Assembly (NCBI RefSeq): GCF_000758525.1
Contig: NZ_CP009241.1
Span: forward strand, 310,001-374,000
Length of the DNA: 64,000 bases
DNA from: Paenibacillus sp. FSL H7-0357
Lineage (GTDB): Bacteria; Bacillota; Bacilli; Paenibacillales; Paenibacillaceae
Direction: 5' to 3'
Shown piece after piece: positions 42,967-52,330 of this stretch. The notes under the pieces are model-generated. The model saw only the letters and a list, made by a program, of their open reading frames with translations. It ran no database searches and was not told the DNA's origin. How positions within the stretch are numbered: the first letter of the stretch is position 1; every line of letters begins with the position of its first letter. Made by a program: the position numbers and the translations under genes.

Positions 42967-43422
42967 TTACTTTAATTTTCCCAGAATAGAATTGGCTCTG
43001 CGCTCGAACAGCCGCGGCTTGTCTTCCTTGATTTCTTCCAGCAGAAACGCCAGGCATCTCTTGATCCGCAGGGGCATGCCGGCGGCGATGTCGGCAAATT
43101 CCTTACGGTAGATATCATCGCCCAGTATTCTCTGGATCAGAATAATCGCCCAATTACGGCCTGTCTCCAGCAGCTCCGGCAGCGATTCCAGCAGTTGGGT
43201 CAGGTACATCTCCATTTGGTAGCTCTCCAGAAAATGAACAAGACCGAACATAACCTCCTCCTGTTCGGTATCATCATCGAACACCTTGAAAACCTGCTGG
43301 ATCACAGCGTCCTCCGTATCCCCAGCCAGGCCTTCCAGGGCCTGCTCAAACTGTTCGCATTCCAGCTCCGTGCGCAGCAGCCGATTGTCATACAGCAGGG
43401 CAATGCCTGGATACATGTTCAT
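42967..43422 (-). CDS. Imm30-like immunity family protein
   Basis: A 151-residue helical, acidic protein. The stretch EEVMFGLVHFLESYQMEMYL followed by ETGRNWAIILIQRILGDD matches my recollection of the Imm30 immunity family, which neutralises polymorphic toxins. No toxin gene is near; it follows a HAD phosphatase by 11 bp on the same strand. It could be an orphan immunity protein. Moderate certainty on family. Confidence 0.55.
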   Translation of the reverse strand: MNMYPGIALLYDNRLLRTELECEQFEQALEGLAGDTEDAVIQQVFKVFDDDTEQEEVMFGLVHFLESYQMEMYLTQLLESLPELLETGRNWAIILIQRILGDDIYRKEFADIAAGMPLRIKRCLAFLLEEIKEDKPRLFERRANSILGKLK

Positions 43423-43433
43423 TTAGATTCCCC

Positions 43434-44297
43434 CTACGCCTTGTCCAAAAGATGGCGGATTCCCGCTGCCACACCATGTTCTGCATTGCTGAGCGTGATG
43501 AAATCGGCCGTTTCCTTGAGGATTGAAGCAGCATTCTCCATGGCGATCCGGTAGCCGGCCACCTCAAACATCGGCAGATCGTTGTAACTGTCGCCCATTA
43601 CAGCTACCTGCTCCAGAGCCATGCCGAAATGCTTAGCCAGCATGCTTACACCGGCCCCTTTATTAGCGTCCTGATGGTTAATCTCAATATTGTTGGGATG
43701 AGAAGCGGTGATAATGAGTCCGGGAATGGCGGCGAAACGTGTAGAGGCTTCTTTCAGAAGCTCAAGGTTCAGCGAGAACGCCAGCGTCTTGTAGATGACT
43801 TTGTCCGCTTTGCCCCAGATCTCCTCCATGTCCTCCACATAGGTCACGGCAGCCTGCTGAAACTGCTGGTCGATCATGGCCTTAAGCAGCCAGCGGAGTT
43901 CTTCCGGCACCTCGTCATCTTTAAGCTCCGATATTTTCTCCAGATGCACCCGTTTATCGAGCTCTACATACACGTTATCCTCTGTGTATACCTCATAATA
44001 CAATTCAGGAATTTCGTTCATCCAGCGCAGCGCGGGAATAATATTCTCTTTGTTCAGCGGCTTGCTTGCCACAAGCGTCCCGTCAGCCAGCGTCACTACG
44101 GCTCCATTCAGACTGACTACCGGACATTCCAGCTCAGCCAGCCGCAGCTGCCGCTCGGCATCCATGTAAGAGCGTCCTGTGGCGATGATTACAATATGTC
44201 CCTGGTTTTGGGCGTGTACTATCGCTTCCCGGTTCTCCGGGCTAATGATTCCTTCTTCGTTAAGCAGTGTTCCATCCATATCGAGTGCTATCAGCAT
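43434..44297 (-). CDS. Cof-type HAD phosphatase
   Basis: A 287-residue HAD hydrolase of the Cof/YidA group: ALDMDGTLLNEEG holds the nucleophile Asp, then ATGRSYMDAE, NGAVVT, and at the end INHQDANKGAGVSML, VMGDSYNDLPMFEVAG and AMENAASILK. These enzymes remove phosphate from sugar phosphates or cofactors. ATG 44297 follows AGGAAGG. It precedes the Imm30-like gene in a probable two-gene unit. Confidence 0.93.
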   Translation of the reverse strand: MLIALDMDGTLLNEEGIISPENREAIVHAQNQGHIVIIATGRSYMDAERQLRLAELECPVVSLNGAVVTLADGTLVASKPLNKENIIPALRWMNEIPELYYEVYTEDNVYVELDKRVHLEKISELKDDEVPEELRWLLKAMIDQQFQQAAVTYVEDMEEIWGKADKVIYKTLAFSLNLELLKEASTRFAAIPGLIITASHPNNIEINHQDANKGAGVSMLAKHFGMALEQVAVMGDSYNDLPMFEVAGYRIAMENAASILKETADFITLSNAEHGVAAGIRHLLDKA

Positions 44298-44596
44298 ATC
44301 GTTTGCATTCCTTCCTGTACCGCAGGTTGTCCCCTTCAAGGGCAATGAGATCGTTCCTAGTATCTTATCATTAATGTTCTGAAAATAAAAAATCCATTTT
44401 CATGAAAAGAAACTAACCGTAGAAAATTGTGCAGTGTACTGCATTTTCAGAAAGGAGTTTACTCGTGGTACAATGAAAGGCAGACTAACAAGTGAACGGC
44501 CGCCGTAATCGTCAGCTCATAGGGTCACAATGTGATTGGCGGTATTTCCCTGTCCAGGGAAACAGCTGTCCGACGCTTTAGGTAAGGGGGATAAAG

Positions 44597-45838
44597 ATGA
44601 AATCCAGAAATTTAGCTACGATATCGCTGGCTGTCATGGCCTGCGGTTTTCTGCTTACACTGTTTTTGCCGGATAATCTGGCTGTTGTTCTGCTGAGAGG
44701 CGGCTTCGAAGCCGGGCTGGTAGGGGGGATTGCCGACTGGTTTGCGGTTACCGCACTGTTCCGCCATCCGCTGGGCTTGCCGATTCCGCATACCTCGCTT
44801 CTGCTGAAGAACCGGGATAAGATCATCCAGTCTCTTATCTCCGCTATGGAGAATGAGCTGCTGAACAAAGAGAGCATCGAGAACAAGCTGCGCAAGATCC
44901 GCTTCGTGTCGCTCGGCAGCGGACTGCTGACGAAGTTTGTAGCAAGGAAAAAAGCAAGAGCCGACATGCTGGAGCAGCTCAGCACCTTTGTTCAGCGGCT
45001 TCCGGTAGATAAGGCGGTTCCTTATCTTCAGACGGCGGTTGCAGATTACATCCGTGAAGCGGAGCTTGGTACCGCCGCCGACAGCATCGTCACCAAACTA
45101 ATGAACGACGGCAAGGATATTGCCGCGCTCGATTATGCGCTTGAAGGCATCTCCGGCTGGAGCAGCCGCCCTGAGACGCGGGCGATGCTGGGCAAGATCG
45201 CCAGTGAGAAACTGGCCGAGGTGAAGCTGGGGGGGCTGAAAGGCATGGCCTTTCAGGCATTTGTCGGATTTGTGGATGCCGATATGCTGGGAGAAATGCT
45301 CCAGGGCATGCTGCAATCCGGTATCCGGGATTTCCGTGAAGCGGATAATCCTTACCGTGAGCAGATCATCCAGGAAATCCGCGTCGCCCTGTTTCAGCTT
45401 GTGAACGACGAAGCGCGGATCCTTTCACTGAAGGAATGGGCGCTGGAGGAGCTGCAAGGCGAAGCGGCTTCAGCGTTTCTGCATAAGCAATTGGAAGCTC
45501 TGCGCGGCAAGGCGGTTGCCATGCTGGAAGAGGACCGCAGCTGCGGAGGACGCAAGCTGTTTGCGCTGTATGCCTTGTTGGCCCGGCGCATCAGTACGGA
45601 AAAAGAGTGGACGGAGAGCTGGGAGGAGCGGATTCGCGCTTCATTAATCGCCTTCGTGGAAGCTAACCATTACCGGCTTGGCGTATTGGTCAAGGAGAAC
45701 CTTGATCAAATGGATGATGCAAGCCTGGTGAACATGCTGGAGGACAAGGTGGGCAAGGATCTGCAGTGGATTCGTGTCAACGGCGCGGTATGCGGCTTTG
45801 TCGTGGGACTTGTGCTTACAGTCATCCAGATGATCTAA
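44597..45838 (+). CDS. DUF445 family membrane protein
   Basis: A 413-residue protein with one N-terminal helix (about 7-26) and one C-terminal helix (about 395-412) bracketing a long helical region. The DUF445 mark AGLVGGIADWFAVTALFRHPLGLPIPHT is clear (only part shown by family: IADWFAVTALF). Function unknown; relatives include YjiN and YheB. A terminator follows. Confidence 0.9.
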   Translation: MKSRNLATISLAVMACGFLLTLFLPDNLAVVLLRGGFEAGLVGGIADWFAVTALFRHPLGLPIPHTSLLLKNRDKIIQSLISAMENELLNKESIENKLRKIRFVSLGSGLLTKFVARKKARADMLEQLSTFVQRLPVDKAVPYLQTAVADYIREAELGTAADSIVTKLMNDGKDIAALDYALEGISGWSSRPETRAMLGKIASEKLAEVKLGGLKGMAFQAFVGFVDADMLGEMLQGMLQSGIRDFREADNPYREQIIQEIRVALFQLVNDEARILSLKEWALEELQGEAASAFLHKQLEALRGKAVAMLEEDRSCGGRKLFALYALLARRISTEKEWTESWEERIRASLIAFVEANHYRLGVLVKENLDQMDDASLVNMLEDKVGKDLQWIRVNGAVCGFVVGLVLTVIQMI

Positions 45839-45860
45839 AGTCAGAAGACTACAACATCAA

Positions 45861-45925
45861 GAGGCAGCAAAGCGTACCCTTGAACCGGAACAGCCGGAAC
45901 CGGGGGATGTTTTGCTGCCTCTTTT
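45861..45925 (+). terminator. Rho-independent terminator
   Basis: GAGGCAGCAAA and TTTTGCTGCCTC form an 11-bp stem over a long GC-rich loop, then TTTT. Confidence 0.8.
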
Positions 45926-45955
45926 CTATTGACCTATTGATCAAAGGGACAAGGG

Positions 45956-46282
45956 TTACAGTTGGTTTTTACCGTTGCTGATGGTGAAGGTTTCCAGTAC
46001 AGGAAGCACGAAGATTTTACCGTCACCGAAGGAGCCGTGCTCACCGGTTCTTGCCGTTCTCATAATAATGCTGATTACATCATCCTTCTCATCATCCTGG
46101 ATGACAATCATCAGCAGCTTCTTGGAAATTTGATTGTAATAGTTGGTTCCGACCTGAATTCCCTTTTGTTTCCCGCGGCCGAGCAAATCCATCTTGCTGA
46201 TGGAGGGGAAGCCGGCAAGCATTAATTCAGCCATGACTTCATCCGCTTTCTCGGGTCTAACTATAGCTTTGATCATTAACAT
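45956..46282 (-). CDS. PII signal protein, NifI1-like
   Basis: A 108-residue PII protein: MIKAIVRPEKADEVMAELML, T-loop start LLGRGKQKGIQVG, and GDGKIFVLPV at the end. The GRGKQKG stretch and the YYNQISKKLLM segment match NifI1-type PII proteins, which control nitrogenase, rather than GlnB/GlnK with RGAEYVVDFLPK. No nif genes lie here. It probably senses ATP/ADP and 2-oxoglutarate and acts on an unknown partner. GAAAGGGTG precedes the start. Confidence 0.85.
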   Translation of the reverse strand: MLMIKAIVRPEKADEVMAELMLAGFPSISKMDLLGRGKQKGIQVGTNYYNQISKKLLMIVIQDDEKDDVISIIMRTARTGEHGSFGDGKIFVLPVLETFTISNGKNQL

Positions 46283-46457
46283 AACGATGCACCCTTTCTA
46301 CAGCCAATAGTGTGTGTTGTAGGGGGTTGCCAATTTCATGATAGCGGTATAAGCAATACATTTCGTTAATGGCAACGCTTACAATATGAGTATAATATTT
46401 ACTGCAGGCCATATCCTGCGAATAAGATCACTAATTTCTTGTTACACATTGTCGCAT

Positions 46458-46492
46458 AGCAGAGGAGCGCCCCTGCGGCAGACTCCTCTGCT
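46458..46492 (-). terminator. Stem-loop at the end of the GT4 gene
   Basis: AGCAGAGGAG and CTCCTCTGCT form a 10-bp stem overlapping the stop codon. No T run follows on the minus strand. Confidence 0.45.
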
Positions 46493-47591
46493 ATTGCGGC
46501 AAAAGCGAGCGGTACAGCTCCTCCAATTGTGCTGTGGTATGCCTCCACTCAAAAGCCCGCAGGGCATCACTCCGCCCTTGCATCCCGATCTTTGCCGCCT
46601 TGGCCGGATTGCGTCCGATCATCAGCAGACGTTTGGCAAAGGGGGCGGCCTGACGGTAACGGTCCACCAGGTAGCCGTTGTGGCCTGACGTGATGATCTC
46701 ACGGATGCCGCCGTTATTCGAAGCAATAACCGGAAGCCCGGAGGCCATGGCCTCCACATTGACCAGTCCAAAGGATTCATGCCCTTGGGAAGGGCAGACG
46801 AGGCAATCGGCCATCTGATACAGGCTGTGAATATCCTCATGGGCGATGTTTCCAACGAAAGATACAGATACACCCAGTCTCCGCGCGAGGGTTTTGAGCC
46901 GCTGGATATATGGAGGTTTACCCCGGCCGGCTATGATCAGATGGGAGGGCAGGCGTTTATTGAGAATGTGCATGGCCTGCAGCAGTACGGGCACTCCCTT
47001 ACGGGGGATCACCCGCCCGACGAACAGCACCGTGAACACTTGCGGGAGCCTGTATAACCGCCGGAGACGCTGCCGTTCCGGTTCTTCGGCCGGTATGAAC
47101 CGGGACAGGTCCGCTCCCAGCGGAATAACACTGAGTTTCTTGTCCAGGCCGGGAAAACGCCGGGAAATTCTTTGCTGCAGGGAGCGGCTGTTGGCAGCGA
47201 TGCCGTCAGCCTTCGCCAGGCTGCGGGCAATTCGGCGTTCTGCCGGTACGAACGTCAGAGAGTGCAGATACAGCAGTACCGGAGTCAGGGGATGCTGGTG
47301 TTTCACGGCGGCCATCAGCAGCGGCCGGTTATCGATCTGAATCATATCGAAGGACGTCTTCTCAAGATATTTGAGTACCGAGGCAAGATAACGGGAAGGA
47401 CTGCCTGAAGCCAGACGGATAATCCGGACCTGTTCAAGCTCTGCGGAGTCGGGCAGTCCCGGTGACTTGCGGCTTAGTACCGTTACCATATGCCGCCGGG
47501 CCAGCCTTCTGGCAATCGCCCAGATGCAGATCTCCACTGAACCGTTCCCCGGTACCGGGAACTGCTCCGGTGCAATAATACAGATATGCAT
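46491..47591 (-). CDS. GT4 family glycosyltransferase (CotSA-like)
   Basis: A 366-residue GT-B enzyme: GNGSVEICIWAIARRLARRH at the N-terminus, VLFVGRVIPRKGVPVLLQAM at the domain joint, and the donor E-x7-E motif in ESFGLVNVEAMASGLPVIAS. It resembles spore-coat-type CotSA glycosyltransferases. It stands apart from other cell-wall genes, so acceptor and donor are unknown. Confidence 0.88.
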   Translation of the reverse strand: MHICIIAPEQFPVPGNGSVEICIWAIARRLARRHMVTVLSRKSPGLPDSAELEQVRIIRLASGSPSRYLASVLKYLEKTSFDMIQIDNRPLLMAAVKHQHPLTPVLLYLHSLTFVPAERRIARSLAKADGIAANSRSLQQRISRRFPGLDKKLSVIPLGADLSRFIPAEEPERQRLRRLYRLPQVFTVLFVGRVIPRKGVPVLLQAMHILNKRLPSHLIIAGRGKPPYIQRLKTLARRLGVSVSFVGNIAHEDIHSLYQMADCLVCPSQGHESFGLVNVEAMASGLPVIASNNGGIREIITSGHNGYLVDRYRQAAPFAKRLLMIGRNPAKAAKIGMQGRSDALRAFEWRHTTAQLEELYRSLLPQ

Positions 47592-47679
47592 AATATAAGC
47601 CTCCTCAAGGCCCGCTGATGGATATTGTCTCTACCTACCATATGCGGACCAAGAGTCGGAAGACACATTCCTTCAGCAA

Positions 47680-48498
47680 TCATGCTGCGATTTGCTTGGC
47701 CGCGTCCGCAATCACACCGGCAATTTTTTGCTCAAGCTCAACGATCTTCAGCTTGCTGGCTGCCATTTGACGGTAGCCTGAGATAAGGGATGACAGGGAT
47801 TGGGCAGTCAAAGCCTGATTTTGCTTGCGGATAGCTGATTTGAAGTCGCTGAAATCCGCCGATATCCGTTTGTTCAAGGAGGTTGCCACACTTTTCTGGG
47901 ACTTGATCGAGGCCTGCGGGCTTTCAAGCCCCGCCAAGGTTTTACGTGCGGCGGCCATCTTTTTGGCGCGGGTTTCTTTGGCCGCTTTCAGCAGGGCTTC
48001 TTTATTGCGGATATCCTCACGGGCGAATTGAACGAGAATTTTCATAGCATCAGCCTGTGTGCGGAGCACATCCTTCAAGACCTTGTCCTTCAACCCTCTG
48101 AGTAGGTTAATCCGGCGGTTGAGCGCGCTGTATTGATCAAAGAGAGGCTGGTAACGTTCTTTGGTGCTGCTTACGGCCGTGGACAGCCGGGCCACGGTGG
48201 ACTGATCTATTTCCTTGATTTGGTTTCGGACAATGATCAGCGCTTGCGTATTGCTGTCATGCAGCCGGCGGATTTGCGCCTCACGGCTGTCATACTGGGC
48301 GACCAGGACGGAGAAATCACTGTAATACCCTTTAAGCCTAGTCCTTGTCGTATCGTCCGCAGTGGCGGCAGTCAGTTCAAACGAGGCTTGAATCGAAGGG
48401 GTCAGCGCTGTTCCGGATGCGTTTACCGCGCCTGCTGAAGATAATACTGCAAGCAGAAGCGCCAGCATTGCCAGGGGAATCTTCTTAAGCTTGTTCAT
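47680..48498 (-). CDS. Secreted coiled-coil protein
   Basis: A 272-residue protein with a signal peptide (KLKKIPLAMLALLLAVLSSA, cleavage near AVNA) and a long helical mature part rich in Lys, Gln and Ala (RLSTAVSSTKERYQPLFDQY and later repeats), which should form a coiled coil. No catalytic motif is seen. ATG 48498 is set by AAGGAGG. The leader upstream ends in a terminator-like hairpin. Confidence 0.75.
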   Translation of the reverse strand: MNKLKKIPLAMLALLLAVLSSAGAVNASGTALTPSIQASFELTAATADDTTRTRLKGYYSDFSVLVAQYDSREAQIRRLHDSNTQALIIVRNQIKEIDQSTVARLSTAVSSTKERYQPLFDQYSALNRRINLLRGLKDKVLKDVLRTQADAMKILVQFAREDIRNKEALLKAAKETRAKKMAAARKTLAGLESPQASIKSQKSVATSLNKRISADFSDFKSAIRKQNQALTAQSLSSLISGYRQMAASKLKIVELEQKIAGVIADAAKQIAA

Positions 48499-48537
48499 CT
48501 TTTTCCTCCTTAATCTCATCCCTTATTCCGCAACAAC

Positions 48538-48586
48538 AAAAAAAGCACCCGCAGTAAAGGCTACTAAGCCTTTATTACGGGTGCTT
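48538..48586 (-). terminator. Terminator-like hairpin in a leader (candidate attenuator)
   Basis: On the minus strand AAGCACCCG...AAAGGC pairs with GCCTTT...CGGGTGCTT, followed by seven T, between the promoter at 48622-48650 and the gene it serves. This would stop most transcripts at about 75 nt unless refolded. Confidence 0.65.
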
Positions 48587-48621
48587 CCGTCGTAATAGGT
48601 CACGAATGAAATATTATCTAA

Positions 48622-48650
48622 ACTATAAGGGAAGGACAAAACCCCGTCAA
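48622..48650 (-). promoter_or_regulatory. Promoter of the secreted coiled-coil gene
   Basis: Minus-strand TTGACG, 17-bp spacer, TATAGT; the transcript would start near 48615. Confidence 0.7.
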
Positions 48651-48784
48651 TATTTGTATTTTAAACTTTTTTTTGATGGAAACCAGGCTGCGCGTTTATT
48701 CCGGACTTTTCTTAACGTATACTGGGTAATAAGACAACAGAGAGCTGCATACGAGCCGGCTCGTGACGAAGGGGGCCTTGTTTG

Positions 48785-51700
48785 ATGGAATTGGCATATA
48801 ATAGCGATATTTTGGATCAAGCCTTCATGATGTCTCCGGTAGGAATGGCCGTCCTGGCCTCAGAAAAGGACAAATGGATCAAGGTTAATTCCGCTTTTTG
48901 CAATATCCTCGGCTGCAGTGAACCGGAGTTTCTAGCTGGAGCTTTATTGAGAAGCAAGAGTGCGTCACAGCCAGAACAGGAAGACCGGGAAGGGCTCACA
49001 CTAATGAGTGTATTGGAGGGGCTTTCATACACCCCCGGTGATACCTTAAAGAGTGAACAGAGGTTTCTTAATCGTGCAGGACATTCTGTTTGGGTTTCCC
49101 TTACATTCGTGCGGGCTGATGCAGGACAAGACTCTTCACATATTATTGTATACGCGCAGGATATTACTGACCGGAAAATCGCTGATCAGCTGACAGTAGA
49201 CAGCCGTGATTTGTACGATTTATTTCTAAAAGACGATCAGAGTATGATTTCGTTCACATTGCCCGACGGCACACTAAGCTTCATCTCCCCCTCATCTCTT
49301 TCGTTAATCGGATTTACCCCTCAGGAAATGATCGGCAAAAACCGGCTGGAATTTTATCATCCTGATGATATCGAGGGCATGGACAAGTCTGACGCTCTTC
49401 TGAAGAATGACATCTATGTCCGCCGTTTACGCCATAAAGATGGGCATTATCTGTGGTTCGAAAGCTCTTTTCATGTGATCCGGGGGAAAGACAATGAAAT
49501 TATCCGGATCATGGGTATTGGCCGCAACGTGACGGGCCGCAAACATAATGAGGAGGCTTTGGCCACGGCGCAAAGAGTCGCCAGAATCGGTTCCTGGGTA
49601 TGGGATTTGACGAAAGGCAAGCTGTCCCTCTCGGAAGAGCTGCAGCGTATGCTGAAGCTTGGTATTGGGGCAGCCGAAGTCGATTACCGGACATTCCTGG
49701 AGCTGGTTCATCCGGATGACATCAACGACATATTTACAAGGGTGCGCGAGACGCTGGAAAACGGGAAGTCCGGTGAGAGTACCTACCGGCTGGTTCTTGC
49801 AGATGGAACTCTGCTTGCGGTGCATATTCAGTGGGATACGGTACTGGGACCGGCCGGCAAGCCTGTTCAGCTTATCGGAATGATGCAGGATATCACTGAA
49901 CGCCAGCAGATGGAGCAGAAGCTTAGAGAAAATGAGCGGAATTACCGGCTGATGTCGGAAAATTCACTGGATCTGATCTCGCGCCACGCGATAGAAGACA
50001 GCATATTCTTATACTGCTCTCCGGCCAGCCGCTCTCTGCTCGGCTATGAACCGGAGGAGATGGTCGGTACCAGTGCTTTTGATTACTTGCATCCCGATGA
50101 TTTGATAGTAATGAAAGAAATGATGGCAAAAAGTGAGCAGACCGGCTTCATCCCGGCGGCGGTCTACCGTTACAGGCGCAAGGACGGCGGCTATGTCTGG
50201 TTTGAGACGAACAGCAGGTATATTTTAGATGAGCAGGGCGGGATTGTGGAGATTATTGCCGTCGGCCGTGACATAACGGAGCGCAAGCAATTTGAGTCCA
50301 AGCTTCAAGAGAACGAACAGCGCTATAAGTCGCTGTTTGAATATAATCCGTCAGCCGTATACTCCATGAATCTGCAGGGGGATTACTTAACCTGCAACTC
50401 CAATCTGGAGGTGCTGAGCGGATATTCAATGGAGGAGCTGGTGGGCAGCTATTTCGGCCCCCTGGTGCATGAGAAGGATAGGGCAAAGACGCAGTATCAT
50501 TTTAATCTGGCTTGCCAGGGAATGCCTCAAAGCTATGATCTGACCCTTATTCATAAAGATGGCCATCTGGTAGAAATCAGTACGACCAACATTCCGATTA
50601 TTCTCGGGGACAAGGTTGTCGGCGTGTACGGGATTTCCCGTGACATTACGGACCGTATCCGGTATACCGAGCAGATCGAGAAGCTGGGCAATGATTACAC
50701 ACTAATCTTAAATGCAGTCTCCGAAGGCATATTTGGTCTTGATACGGAGGGGAGGGTAACCTTCATCAATCCGGCGGGGGCGCAGATGCTGGGCTTCGCC
50801 TACGGTGAAATTATGGGCCATCCTTATCTGGATCACATACAGCACACAGCGCTGGATAGTCTTCATTACCGGCCGGAGGATTCTCCGCTGATGCAGGCCG
50901 TCCGTGCCGGGGAATCCCATCAGAGCAAAGATGCGGTATTGTGGCGCAAAGACGGTTCAAGCTTTCTGGCCGAGTATCAGGTTACTCCGCTGTTTGATAA
51001 AGGAGACCGTAAGGGTGCGGTTGTTGTGTTCCGTGATATTACGGATGAGAAAGAGATTATCCGCGCCAAGGAATCGGCAGAGAAAGCGGATCAGGCGAAA
51101 TCAGAGTTTCTGGCGATTATGAGCCATGAGCTGCGGACGCCGATGAACGGAATTATGGGGATGACGGATCTCCTGTCAGAAACCGAGCTGGATGAAGAGC
51201 AGCGCGGATATGCGGAGATTATTAGCCAGAGCAGTACTTCTCTGCTGTATATCCTCAATGAAATTCTGGATCTCAGCAAAATAGAAGCCGGAAAAATGAT
51301 CCTCGTGCATGAGCCGGTAAGTCTTGAATGGGTCTTGGAAAGCGTAACCGAGCTGTTCTCGCCGAAAGCGAAAGAGAAGAACCTGGAATTGAGCTGCCAG
51401 GCTGCTTCCAATGTTCCGGAGTTAATCATGGGCGATGCGGCCCGGCTGCGCCAGATATTGGTGAATCTGGTCAGCAACGCAGTGAAATTCACTGAAGAAG
51501 GTCATATCTCTATTGAGGTGGGGACGGAATTCTGTCCTAACCAGAATAAGCTGACTCTGAAGTTTAATGTTAGGGATACGGGAATCGGAATTCCGCCGGA
51601 GAAACAGTCTCTGCTATTCCAATCGTTCTCCCAGCTGCACCCGTCCATTAACCGCAAGTATGGCGGAACCGGACTGGGACTTTCCATCTGCAAGCGGCTG

Positions 51701-52330
51701 GTTGAGCTTATGGGCGGAGCGATTGCAGTGGACAGTGTGGAAGGCGAAGGCTCGAACTTCTACTTTACCTTGCCCTTGGATATTGATCATGATCCTAGTG
51801 ATTTGGAGGAGGAGCCGGTACAGGTGCAGACTCCATCAGTACCGGTGATTAGCCTTGATGATGCCGAGCCCGATGATAATTCCCGGATTGAGGAGGAAGG
51901 AAGTGGCCTTCTGCTTACTGGAGGTCTTCCTCAGTTGGAGCCGAAATACGGTCCGCTGCGGATTCTGGTCGCAGAAGATCATCCCGTTAATCAAAAGCTT
52001 CTATTGATCATGCTGGAGAAACGCGGATATACTGCGGACCTGGTGGAGAACGGCCAGCAGGCGCTGCAAGCCGTTTTGCAGCAGCCCTATGATCTGGTAT
52101 TTATGGATGTGCAGATGCCGGAGATGAGCGGGCTTACCGCAGCGGCCAGAATCAGAGACCAGCTCCCCCAGGCCAAGCGGCCCTTTATGGTGGCTGTGAC
52201 TGCTTATGCCAGACGGGAGGATCGTGAAAGATGCCTGGCTGTAGGTATGGAGGATTTCATCAGCAAGCCGTTTCTCACCTCCGACATTGAACGGATACTG
52301 CAGCAGCGTCAGGAGAAGATATCCTTATGA
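48785..52330 (+). CDS. Six-PAS hybrid sensor histidine kinase
   Basis: A 1181-residue cytosolic kinase. About six PAS/PAC units fill residues 10-765 (each ending like IIGMMQDITERQ or IIAVGRDITERK). HisKA follows with His781 in FLAIMSHELRTPMNG, an ATPase domain (NLVSNAVKFT, DTGIGIPPEKQ, GGTGLGLSI) and a C-terminal receiver with Asp1108 in VFMDVQMPEMSG. There is no membrane segment and no HPt domain, so a separate phosphotransfer protein is needed. ATG 48785 is used; a TTG one codon earlier is also possible. The downstream C39-like gene overlaps by four bases. Confidence 0.92.
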   Translation: MELAYNSDILDQAFMMSPVGMAVLASEKDKWIKVNSAFCNILGCSEPEFLAGALLRSKSASQPEQEDREGLTLMSVLEGLSYTPGDTLKSEQRFLNRAGHSVWVSLTFVRADAGQDSSHIIVYAQDITDRKIADQLTVDSRDLYDLFLKDDQSMISFTLPDGTLSFISPSSLSLIGFTPQEMIGKNRLEFYHPDDIEGMDKSDALLKNDIYVRRLRHKDGHYLWFESSFHVIRGKDNEIIRIMGIGRNVTGRKHNEEALATAQRVARIGSWVWDLTKGKLSLSEELQRMLKLGIGAAEVDYRTFLELVHPDDINDIFTRVRETLENGKSGESTYRLVLADGTLLAVHIQWDTVLGPAGKPVQLIGMMQDITERQQMEQKLRENERNYRLMSENSLDLISRHAIEDSIFLYCSPASRSLLGYEPEEMVGTSAFDYLHPDDLIVMKEMMAKSEQTGFIPAAVYRYRRKDGGYVWFETNSRYILDEQGGIVEIIAVGRDITERKQFESKLQENEQRYKSLFEYNPSAVYSMNLQGDYLTCNSNLEVLSGYSMEELVGSYFGPLVHEKDRAKTQYHFNLACQGMPQSYDLTLIHKDGHLVEISTTNIPIILGDKVVGVYGISRDITDRIRYTEQIEKLGNDYTLILNAVSEGIFGLDTEGRVTFINPAGAQMLGFAYGEIMGHPYLDHIQHTALDSLHYRPEDSPLMQAVRAGESHQSKDAVLWRKDGSSFLAEYQVTPLFDKGDRKGAVVVFRDITDEKEIIRAKESAEKADQAKSEFLAIMSHELRTPMNGIMGMTDLLSETELDEEQRGYAEIISQSSTSLLYILNEILDLSKIEAGKMILVHEPVSLEWVLESVTELFSPKAKEKNLELSCQAASNVPELIMGDAARLRQILVNLVSNAVKFTEEGHISIEVGTEFCPNQNKLTLKFNVRDTGIGIPPEKQSLLFQSFSQLHPSINRKYGGTGLGLSICKRLVELMGGAIAVDSVEGEGSNFYFTLPLDIDHDPSDLEEEPVQVQTPSVPVISLDDAEPDDNSRIEEEGSGLLLTGGLPQLEPKYGPLRILVAEDHPVNQKLLLIMLEKRGYTADLVENGQQALQAVLQQPYDLVFMDVQMPEMSGLTAAARIRDQLPQAKRPFMVAVTAYARREDRERCLAVGMEDFISKPFLTSDIERILQQRQEKISL

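Noticed and set aside
48538..48615. Cyclic-di-GMP riboswitch upstream of the secreted protein
   Set aside because: The conserved CACGCACAGGGCAAACC-type core is not present.
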